DNA of 64,000 nucleotides from Petunia secreta. Taxonomy: Eukaryota > Streptophyta > Magnoliopsida > Solanales > Solanaceae. The stretch covers positions 310,001-374,000 of the forward strand of contig JARKIP010000201.1 in the NCBI GenBank assembly GCA_029990175.1, in the 5' to 3' direction. Position 1 is the first letter of the stretch; every line of letters begins with the position of its first letter. Positions 45,736-55,348 of the stretch are shown here, in pieces. The position numbers and the translations under genes were made by a program. The notes under the pieces were generated by a model. That model had not been told where the DNA came from, ran no database searches, and saw nothing but the letters and a program-made list of their open reading frames with translations.

Positions 45736-45902
45736 TGTTGCGGCGTGCAACCCGATCCATATATTCATACTGTTGCGGCGTGCAACCCGATTCGTATATT
45801 CATACTGTTGCGGCATGCAACCCGATCCGTATATTTATACTGTTTGCGGCGTGAAACCCGATCCGATCCATGCATTTATATTGTCGCGACGTGCAACCCG
45901 GG
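45736..45902. repeat. 35-bp tandem repeat, five copies
   Basis: TGTTGCGGCGTGCAACCCGA recurs at 45736, 45771, 45806 and 45841 (degenerate), with a further decayed copy near 45880. TTGC...GCAA forms a small hairpin in each unit. The other LTR has one copy fewer. Confidence 0.88.
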
Positions 45903-46055
45903 ATACGAGCCAGAAATATATAGGCAAACTGAGATACGGTATACATACCGCATATATAAAACACAACACGATAGTCACGCAATAGTCAGCACGCGGTGCA
46001 ATGAAATAGGATGAATGCAGTATGATGCAATGATGTCACATGTGTCAAATAGATG

Positions 46056-46283
46056 GAGCGGAATCCTCCTGCTCCGGGGGCGGAATCCTCCTACCCTCAA
46101 TATGATGCAATAGAGCGGAATCCTCCTGCTCCGAGGGCGGAATCCTCCTACCCTCAATATGATGCAATGGAGCGGAATCCTCCTGCTCCGAGGGCGGAAT
46201 CCTCCTACCCTCAATATGATGCAATGGAGCGGAATCCTCCTGCTCCGAGGGCGGAATCCTCCTACCCTCAATATGATGCAATG
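46056..46283. repeat. 57-bp tandem repeat, four copies
   Basis: GAGCGGAATCCTCCTGCTCC starts at 46056, 46113, 46170 and 46227. Related GCGGAATACTCC repeats occur in the LTRs of element A. Confidence 0.93.
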
Positions 46284-47669
46284 TGCATACGAATGCAACA
46301 TGATGCAATAATAACCCATCACCAGCGCGGGACTCTCATCGACAGCTGGAAAGTATATACCAACTCACAACCAAAGTACAATGCTCAGATTCTCAATGCA
46401 ATACCAATAACAGGACATAATATATAATATAGAATATAAATCCAAAGCTAAGGCGTAATGAGTATGCCTATCGGCAGCTACACACTTAAGGAACACGTGG
46501 TAGAAAATCCACGAGGCCAGGTGCCTCCAAAGAAATGGATATCTGTACTTACCTTGTTACAAAGTTAGTACATCCACTCAATAATCGCTTGTCCTTTGGT
46601 TTCATTGCCAAACGATCCCACTCTATTCAATAAGCAGAAAAATATATCAAATTAGGCTAAAGGCTTCATTCCTCACATCTTAGGGCAATCTGGTTAGGAA
46701 CCTGATACCCTATTCGCATACGCAATACGCAGGCCAGGCCTATGTACAGGGTTTAAGGTCACATAACCAAACCCCAAATAATTCACATGTATATGTTGCC
46801 CATAACTCACTTAGTACGAATATATAATCAATTTCATTATCGGGGTCCATTTGACCCTTCAAACTATTAATTGAACTTGTTAAAACGATGTCTAATATTC
46901 CAAGTTTTACCGTTAAAACATATTCAAACACACGTAACAAACCCAAATAATATATTAGGATCATTACCTGAATGTTTCAGGGTGAAAATTCTACTTTTTT
47001 CCGGCCCCTCTTCTCATTTTCTGGCATTTTTTTCCAGTGCGTTATTTCCTTTTCTCTATTTCAAAAATGAGTTATGTTTATGTTCTTCAAATCAATCGTA
47101 CTGATGTATACATGTTAGGCACCGCCTAACATTTTCAAATTTTCATTCTTTTCTCTTCTTTTTTATTTTTTAAATAAATTCGTTGCCACGGTAAAAATTA
47201 AAACGGTACCCTATGGTATTCGAAATAATTCCAACTTTTGCATACAAGTTATAAAAAAAATATTTGTAATATATTCGCGAAGACGGATCTCAAATCGGAC
47301 TCCCGAAACTCAATATGCAAATTTAAATAGAAAAAGTCAAATTATTTAACTTTCGAGATTTTAGCGGAAACTAGCCGAACAACATCGAAATTCACTTTCG
47401 AATGTTCACAAAAGTCATAAATAATCATACGAACCTAACGGCACTTTCGGATTTCGAATCGGAGCTCATTCGCCAAAACCGAGCTCGAAAATCTCTTTTT
47501 AATATTTATTGACAATAAAAACTGAAACCTTCTTCCGATTCCTACCAAACGAGGTCTGATTTAGCTCAAATTTTACAGACAGGTCCTAATGGACATTACG
47601 AATATTTTAAAATTATCGGCACGCCAATCGAAGTCCTAACTTCCGAAACGACTGACCGAGGTCGTTTCA

Positions 47670-47709
47670 TTCTCCTCCACTTAAACTCTCGTTCGTCCTC
47701 GAACGAGCC
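47670..47709 (-). other. Element B polypurine tract and preceding conserved end
   Basis: On the minus strand AAGTGGAGGAGAA ends directly at the LTR start TGAAACGACC and is preceded by TCGTTCGAGGACGAACGAGA. The pair, GAGGACGAACG followed by AAGTGG(G/A)GGAG, is the familiar end of Del/Tekay elements, where it overlaps the end of pol. Confidence 0.85.
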
Positions 47710-48043
47710 TAAGTCTAAAGAAAAATTCGCACAGATAACAAAAGAACTTGCACGACCTTCATAAGCTACTCCACGGACCTTATCTCTTGATTACAAGATC
47801 AAAATTATATTACGCACATCGTACTTTTGGAATAAAATATATCTGGATAATATGGTTATACCATTGCACAGCTTATTCTAACTAAGCTGATCCTTCCTCG
47901 ATCACGAGAAGAGAGTTCTATATTTTCGAAGCAATGATACACCGAACTTTGAATGGGTTAACAAGATTCAGCCGATAATTACCTCTTTGATATACCTTTC
48001 AATATAGAACAGGTCGATGGAACTAAGAATTAGCACACGCTTG
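47710..48043 (-). other. Element B internal sequence before the integrase relic
   Basis: Non-coding. From about 47820 it aligns with 30470-30690 of element A; the preceding ~155 bp are missing from A. Confidence 0.5.
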
Positions 48044-49009
48044 ATGCAATAGCAGGAAGCTTTTGAAGTACCTTGTCACTACTAACTATAGAAGATTTGA
48101 TGCAAGCTATATTATTTTTACGAATGCACTATGCAACATCTCAGTTGATGTTAGTGTTGTTTCGCAAGCTCCTTGTGGGAATGTAGATACTCATATCCTA
48201 ATGTATGTCAAAGGTTCATCTAAATAGGGTCTATCGTATAAGGATAAGGATCATGCAACTACTACTGGATAGTATGATGTAGACCAAGAATGATCTTCAG
48301 ACTGAACATCTCCCTCAGGGTATTGTCTTTGAATTGGAATTATATGACTTGAAAAAGTAAATATAAAAGAGACATGTAGTTGGACCTTCAGCTGAGGCAG
48401 AATACCAGCAACAAAGTTTATTACATGCGCACTTATAACGCTAAAGTAACTTCTCAAAAAGTTGAGGTGTGAAGGAGATATGCCAATGATGGATGGACAA
48501 CAAGCTGCACTAGACCTTTAACTCTAAATTTTGATAAAGTAAAACAACGTCAGTATGAGGATCCAGTTCTAGTTTAATACAGACAGATAGCCAGAAGAAA
48601 ACCGGAGTCACCATACAGGGTTACTACTGACGGTATTCTCATGTATAAAGATAGACTTTATGTTCCTGATGTTGTTAGATTTACGTGGATAGATTATGAT
48701 AGAGGCACATTATTCCAAATACACTGTTCATCCAGGTTCGACTAAGATATACCATGATCTTAAGCAGATTTATTGGTAGGACGGAATGAAGTATGACATA
48801 GCAGAATTTGTGGCTCAATGTTCTAATTGCCAGCAAGTTAAAGTCGTGTCATCTTTCCAGATTTTATGCTTTCAGCAGATAGGTACGTATATATGATCAG
48901 GTTGCTAACTTATCTCTATCATTAATAGATTATTAGTGGGTTTAGCAGTGATCGACACTCATTGTAGGTTTCTGTCGTGCCCTAGGTTGGGTCATGAGAA
49001 AAGTGATAT
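48044..49009 (+). mobile_element. About 0.97-kb insertion with a Gypsy integrase relic, opposite strand
   Basis: Element A runs continuously across this point (near 30690), so this segment is extra in B. Its plus strand between 48521 and 48850 encodes, in broken frames, KQRQYEDPVLV, YRVTTDGILMYKDRLYVPDV, then EAHYSKYTVHPGSTKIYHDL and AEFVAQCSNCQQVK. This is the linker and HHCC zinc-binding N-terminus of a Gypsy integrase. Stops at several codons show decay. Breakpoints are approximate and no clear duplication was found. Confidence 0.72.
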
Positions 49010-50149
49010 CAACACCTCAGAGATTTAGTATTACCATTCAGTATTTGGAGGAAGATTCCTCCATTTAAGGCACACACTCATGCAGCTATTTGAATAGGAA
49101 TAACCATCCTCACACAGTCTGCTGGACTAAAGAAGATTTAGCTAAAAGCTGAACGTAGGCAGGCCTAAGCTACCAACTACCCTTTCGAGTTGCCAAACAG
49201 CTGCAACTCTCAAGTTCACAACTCCATACCTTTGCCGTAAACACCACCGCCTGATGGATGGTACTTCTATATAAAAATTTCGGCAGAGTTTCTCCTGAAA
49301 CTGGATGATCCGCAAAAACAAAACCAGCACTATACTATACATGGGATTGGATACCCGGATAAACTGATATCAAAAATAATAATATGCTTACCCGGCTACA
49401 ATAACATGTACTCTGGCTCAACACAGGGAACGTCACAAGCGGCTACCAATCGCCCAAGCTCACTAGTGCCGGACGAAGAAGAAATGGAAATGGATCGAAG
49501 ATAGAAATAATTAGAGCTTCAGGAAGTTCATCTTCTTATTTGCTTGGCCACCAGAGCTAGATTACTTCCGAGTTAAGCTAGCCAAAGAACCGCAATTGAA
49601 GAAATAGACATTAAATAAGCTTTATGGAACAACACCCATGCCAATTTAGCCTTCTCATAAGAAGAGAACTCCAACAATTTATCGGTAAACTCTTTTATAA
49701 CTGAGAGAAGCTCATAGAATAACATGACGTTACTAACATTTCGAACCAAGAGGAGACACGTAGATCGAGTATTACTTACTAATCACTTTACACCGGAAGA
49801 AATGATAACACTTTCTGATGGTGACGAATTAGGATCCCATTACCCTACCAACATTGAATTTCGAGGAGAGAGGTAAACTGAATTGACATAATAACAGAAG
49901 GTGGCGTAACAAGATGCCAAGCAGACAATACCGACAGTCACTCCCAAATCTCTCACATTTAAATCAGATAAACTAGTAGGGTCTCACAAATGCCAGGAAT
50001 AAATCATATCAGAAGCTCACCCCTCTACCGCAACTGATTCTTAATAGAAACGACATCCAAGGAACCCATCGAAACATGACAAGACACACCATTTCCAGAT
50101 CGATCGAAAGAATCAAATCTTACTCACATTTAAGAGAAGAAGAAATACT
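49010..50149 (-). other. Element B internal region shared with element A
   Basis: Homologous to about 30690-31780 of element A. No protein domain recognised on either strand. Confidence 0.5.
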
Positions 50150-51440
50150 CGGGTCTACTACAGCGGATGCCTCAGCATCCTGCCAGACTGGCAGTTCATA
50201 AAACTGCCTCTGCGGCTGAACTAAGCCGCTACACTGATAATTACCTTCTGAAGAATAATTGCCACCACGCTCTCAACCTTTACTGGATCGTGGCATTTCT
50301 CTGGTTGATTGAGATCTAAATAAAATCCCCTACGACTGTGCAGGTGCCTGATGACGAGAGAAAGGACGACTGCCTACTTACCGGAGTAAGCAAAAACTCC
50401 TCAAGGGATAACCAGACTCACGACAATGATAACACCTTTTCGACTAAAAATGGAAACTGGAAAGATTGTTGATAGCTGTAAAGAAAAGACTGAATCTAAT
50501 CTTGACGAGCTACTGGCGTACTCTAAGAATCACGTGACACAAGCTAAGATATTCTGGAAGGTGACCTCTCAAAATAATCAGAACTCTTACCTCCAAATGA
50601 GGTACCATGGTTACCCACTAGGGCTGCGGGATTTCTCGCTCTCTCACTCTAACTCTTCCCGCTCTAACTTATGGTATGCCTCGTACCTTCGAGCAATATC
50701 AACAACGACATCAACTGAAATCCCGACCTCAATCTCTCGAGCCATCTGGGATCTCAAGGAAAAAGAAAGGTCAACAATAAATCTTTGAATCTCTCGAAAG
50801 GCTCATAGACTAGTTCAAATACATATTCAGCCATTTTATAGAATTCAATCTCATATTCTGAAACACCAATAGGCTAACCGACAGGCTACCCTGTCCAATC
50901 CACTCAAACTGGCAACACTTTTCATCTCGCTCGCTACTCGAAAGGAACTCTTTTTTCCACGAATCTAGAAGAAAATCGAACCAAGTTAGCTAATAAGAGA
51001 ACAGTCCACCAATCCAGGGCTGGACCTTAAAACTGGAAAAAGAATAATCAACACCATACCGCTCGATGTAATCAAGAGCCTGAAGGATACGCTGACATCA
51101 TTTCATTTTAAAAAAACTTACACAGGGATTATCTAATGCATTGCTTGAGAATATCGGGATGTTCAACCGCGTAAAATAATGCAACCTCTTTAGGCACTCG
51201 GACCGAACTGATACCTCGGCTGGCTAACCAGCCAGAACAATTAGAGGTACAACACATACTACCTCCGGAATATAATTTACTGCAGCAATATTAAGAACCG
51301 GAATAGGAGCTCCCTGAGACCGAACGTCTGCATCTCCGGCATCCTGATAGGTCGTCCAGGGAATAATAGGTTCTTGTGGTATCTGCGTTGCCAAGATTCT
51401 CGTTAAAGCATCGTAGAGAGCCAAGGGAACCACAAGGCCC
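50150..51440 (-). pseudogene. gag: Element B gag remnant
   Basis: Minus-strand pieces match element A gag. An N-terminal piece at 51224-51433 (VPLALYDALTRILATQIPQ), an IARRYEAYHKLERE-type segment near 50690, and a disrupted zinc knuckle (CYHCRESGYP) near 50430 followed by a Gln/Ser-rich tail. Stops and frame changes throughout. Confidence 0.62.
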
Positions 51441-51768
51441 TGCTCCTTTGCCCATCGCGAGCTCGTAGCTGGGACCTCCGTAACTAGATCGTCAGCACGA
51501 CAACTCTCGGGGCTTGAGCTGCTTTAGCCCCAGGCTAGACTGCTTCGTCTTGAACTCATACTGTTTGCTGATTTGTCGTACGAGGGTTCACAATTACCAC
51601 GAATGAATTAACAAAAATTCATTTGCATCCTAGACTGACGCACGAACAGAAAAGAAGGAAGTGAAACTTCCTAAATGCCATCAGCCTCTCGTAGATAAGT
51701 ACAGACGTCTACGTACCCATCAGCGAGACTCTACTAGACACTGTATTAGTCTGGATAGACTCTAAATC

Positions 51769-51782
51769 GGGCTCTGATACCA
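51769..51782 (-). other. Element B primer binding site (tRNA-iMet)
   Basis: TGGTATCAGAGCCC on the minus strand, two bases inside the 5' LTR. Confidence 0.9.
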
Positions 51783-51784
51783 AC

Positions 51785-54333
51785 TGACACGACCCGAAAT
51801 CCGGTTAGGCCGTGCGGGCACCCGAAATCCTCCTCTAGACCCGTCGGGCGAACCCTTACCAATTAAATTAGGAAAATAAATATAATAATTCATAAATAAA
51901 GACAAGACTTAAAACAAAAACACAGACATACTGATACCTCTAAGCTGTACAAAAGAAAGTACAACTGACTACCCAACATACTAGGTTTAGGGCTATCCAG
52001 ACTAGACATCTAAGAGTACAGAGGAAGACAAATACCTCCTGAAGGGAGCAATATGCAACTGAAATAATAAACATAAAACTGGTGGCCATCCGGAATAAAA
52101 GCTGGCTCACCCTGACAACTGAAGTCGTCTTCGCTCCTTCACAACGTGGCAAACTCAATCCTGGAGCGAACCTGCCGAAACGAAATGGATAGACAAGAAA
52201 CAAACAACAAACAAGGGTGAGTCAAAAGGACTCAATAAGTGGGGCAGACTAGCCACCTCAAAGAATAGGATAGCTAGCTAGGGAGAAGAAAAACAGATAA
52301 ACTAAATCCATCTTATTTGAACTATAAACAGGAAAAGCCAAATAATAACTGAAAACACGTATGGAATCATAAACAGCCAGGGACATAAGGTAGACAGAAC
52401 ATATAGATATCTTGAACATGTCGACAATCAGAAATACATCCTGTTGCGGCGTGCAACCCGATCTATATATTCATAATGTTGCGGCGTGCAACCCGATCCG
52501 TATATTCATACTGTTGCGGCGTGCAACCCGATCCGATCCATGTATTTATATTGTCGCGACGTGCAACCCGGGATACGAGCCAGAAATATATGGGCAAACT
52601 GAGATACGGTATACATACCGCATATATAAAACACAACACGATAGTCACGCAATAGTCAGCACGCGGTGCAATGAAATAGGATGAATGCAGTATGATGCAA
52701 TGGTGTCACATGTGCCAAATAGATGGAGCGGAATCCTCCTGTTCCGGGGGCGGAATCCTCCTACCCTCAATATGATGAAAAAGAGCGGAATCCTCTTGCT
52801 CCGAGGGCGGAATCCTCCTACCCTCAATATGATGCAATGGAGCGGAATCCTCCTGCTCCGAGGGCGGAATCCTCCTACCCTCAATATGATGCAATGGAGC
52901 GGAATCCTCCTGCTCCGATGGCGGAATCCTCCTACCCTCAATATGATGCAATGTGCATACGAATGCAACATGATGCAATAATAACCCATCACCAGCGCGG
53001 GACTCTCATCGACAGCTGGAAAGTATATACCAACTCACAACCAAAGTACAATACTCAGATTCTCAATACAATACCAATAACAGGACATAATATATAATAT
53101 AAAATATAAATCCAAAGTTAAGGCGTAATGAGTACGCCTATCGGCAGCTACACACGTAAGGAACACGTGGTAGAAAATCCACGAAGCCAGGTGCCTCCAA
53201 AGAAATAGATATAAACACTTACCTTGTTACAAAGTTAGTACATCCACTCAATAACCACTTGTCCTTTGGTTTCATTGCCAAACGATCCCACTCTATTCAA
53301 TAAGCAGAAAAATATATCAAATTAGGCTAAAGGCTTCATTCCTCACATCTTAGGGCAATCTGGTTAGGAACCTGATACCCTATTTGCATACGCAATACGC
53401 ATGCCAGGCCTATGTACAGGGTTTAAGGTCACATAACCAAACCGCAAATAATTTACATTTATATGTTGCCCATAACTCACTGAGTACGAATATATAATCA
53501 ATTTCATTATCGGGGTCCATTTGACCCTTCAAACTATTAATTGAACTTGTTAAAACGATGTCTAATATTCCAAGTTTTACCGTTAAAATATATTCAAACA
53601 CACGTAACAAACCCAAATAATATATTAGGATCATTACCTGAATGTTTCAGGGTGAAAATTCTACTTTTTTCCGGCCCCTTTTCTCATTTTCTGGCATTTT
53701 TTTCCAGTGCGTTACTTCCTTTCCTCTGTTTCAAAAATGAGTTATGTTTATGTTCCTCAAATAAATCGTACTGATATATACATGTTAGGCACCGCCTAAC
53801 ATTTTCCAATTTTCATTCTTTTCTCTTCTTTTTTTTTAAATAAATTCGCTGCTACGGTAAAAATTAAAACGGTACCCTATGGTATTCGAAATAATTCCAA
53901 CTTTTGCATACAAGTTATAAAAAATATATGTAATATATTTGCGAAGACGGATCTCAAATCGGACTCCCGAAACTCAATATGCAAATTTAAATAGAAACAG
54001 TCAAATTATATAACTTTCGGGAGTTTAGCGGAAACTAGCCGAACAACATCGAAATTCACTTTCGAATGTTCACAAAAGTCATAAATAATCATACGAACCT
54101 AACGGCACTTTCGAATTTCGAATCGGAGCTCATTCGCCAAAACCGAGCTCGAAAATCTCTTTTTAATATTTATTGACAATAAAAACTGAAACCTTCTTCC
54201 GATGCCTACCAAACGAGGTCTGATTTAGCTCAAATTTTACAGACAGGTCCTAATGGACATTACGAATATTTTAAAATTATCGGCACGCCAATCGGAGTCC
54301 TAACTTCCGAAACGACTGACCGAGGTCGTTTCA
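51785..54333 (-). repeat. Element B 5' LTR, 2549 bp
   Basis: Direct copy of 45080-47669, differing by scattered substitutions and by one 35-bp repeat unit. Its 57-bp repeat lies at 52726-52953. It starts in element sense with TGAAACGACCTCG at 54333, where GAAACGAC and GTCGTTTC pair around an 8-nt loop (54309-54332). Confidence 0.92.
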
Positions 54334-54338
54334 TTTAA
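54334..54338. repeat. Target site duplication of element B (right)
   Basis: tttaa, matching 45075-45079. Confidence 0.85.
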
Positions 54339-55227
54339 TTTGAGTTTTGGTTGCATTTGGGACGTAGGGGTAATGGTGTTATTTGTTTTCAAAGGAGCAG
54401 TGTAGCAACACATATCTTGGAGATGACTCAACCGACCACAAGACTTACAAAGAAGGTTATCACCTTCATAGATGACAAATTGTTTATGATTATCAATATA
54501 GATATGATTTTTGATCGAAATGTGAATTGGTACCTCAATGCACAAATGGACGTATCTAGCTCTCAATGCAGATGCTGTTTTAAAGTCCACCTTTAGCAAT
54601 TTCCCAAGTTTACACCCTATTTTTTTTCAGAATGCCCTCATCAAAGAATTCAGTAGGTAAATTTGGTAAACGGATCCAAATAGCTGTAGTTTGCAACTTA
54701 ATTTCGGAGGAAACAAAGTTTGGTTCCCAACAACGTGTGGATAGAAAAAGCTATTAATAAACCATGGACCCTCCGTTAAAACTTTGTGAAGGCTATCAAA
54801 AAGATAGAATTTAGCTATGAAAAAATCATCACCAAGATCAATTAGGGGGAAGTCTTCAGAAAGTTGCCACAAGCTTTTGATTTTCTGATAAAGATATTGT
54901 AGTGCAGACGCTTGCCATGCAACTTAATAATTACTGAGTTAAGCCAAGGAGAGTAAATGCATTTTTTTTCCTCAGAAGAAAGTGAAATGTGGTCGGTCAC
55001 GTCCTCATCCTCAATTGGATGTTGCTGCATGTAGGATTTATCTAGTGAGGATAGAAAAGGAAGTGTTATGATATCTTGAGCAGTGGGATTGTGTAATAGT
55101 TTTTCTTGATGTTGGCTTTTTAGGTATTAAAGATGTAGATGCTAGTGGCTCATTTAAGGCCGGATCGGGAGGGAGGTTTAGGAGGAATTAAGTAATCAGT
55201 TGTGAAAGAAAATGGGTTTGAATTCAT
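54339..55227 (-). pseudogene. LINE ORF1, N-terminal part (DUF4283-like and CCHC knuckle)
   Basis: The probable start is ATG 55227 (MNSNPFSFTTDY). Broken pieces read SPWLNSVIIKLHGKRLHYN and WQLSEDFPLIDLGDDFFIAKF, then EGPWFINSFF, the DUF4283 domain of plant L1 ORF1. Near 54430 is the knuckle CKSCGRLSHLQDMC (C-x2-C-x4-H-x4-C). Stops and frameshifts separate the pieces, and element B interrupts the gene just after the knuckle. ORF1 proteins bind LINE RNA. Confidence 0.85.
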
Positions 55228-55331
55228 TGCGAAGAAGAAGGTTCATAAGGAAAAGTTAATGAGAGTTAGAAAGGGGAAGGGGCTAGAGAGAGAGGGGGGG
55301 AGCTTCTATCTCTTCCTTTAGTCCGTGTCAC
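55228..55331 (-). other. LINE 5' UTR
   Basis: About 100 bases between the target duplication and ORF1. Pyrimidine-rich on the element strand (CTCCCCCCCTCTCTCTCTAG). Presence of the whole 5' end indicates a full-length insertion. Confidence 0.7.
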
Positions 55332-55348
55332 AGCGGAGAATAACTTTC
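55332..55348. repeat. LINE target site duplication, 5' side
   Basis: Exact copy of 39229-39245. Confidence 0.93.

Larger units (their letters stand above)
45080..47669 (-). repeat. Element B 3' LTR, 2590 bp
   Basis: Bounded by TGACACGACC at 45080 and GTCGTTTCA at 47669 on the plus strand. Contains a 35-bp tandem repeat (45736-45902, five copies) and a 57-bp tandem repeat (46056-46283, four copies). Long open frames through the latter, on both strands, are repeat artefacts because 57 is divisible by three. Confidence 0.92.
45080..54333 (-). mobile_element. Element B: Del/Tekay-like LTR retrotransposon, pol-less, inside the LINE
   Basis: Minus-strand element with 5' LTR 51785-54333, tRNA-iMet primer site, decayed gag, about 1 kb of shared unknown sequence, an inserted integrase relic on the opposite strand, polypurine tract and 3' LTR 45080-47669. 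It is flanked by tttaa. It shares LTR ends and internal layout with element A but is longer inside (4.1 kb) and keeps the polypurine tract. Confidence 0.9.
39246..55331 (-). mobile_element. L1-type LINE, full length, interrupted by element B
   Basis: Minus-strand LINE bounded by an exact 17-bp target duplication. Its 3' end (39246) is a short A-rich tail, GTTTTTAACAAAAAA on the minus strand. Without element B (45080-54333 plus its 5-bp duplication) it is about 6.8 kb, a usual length for plant L1. Order from the 5' end: about 100-bp 5' UTR, ORF1 with a DUF4283-like domain and CCHC knuckle, then ORF2 with endonuclease, reverse transcriptase, zinc-binding region and a plant-type RNase H. All coding parts carry frameshifts. 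Confidence 0.92.

Noticed and set aside
45975..46427. Long open frames of about 87-124 codons on both strands across the LTR repeats (also at 52645-53097)
   Set aside because: They result from a 57-bp (19-codon) repeat lacking stops, lie inside LTRs and have low-complexity products.
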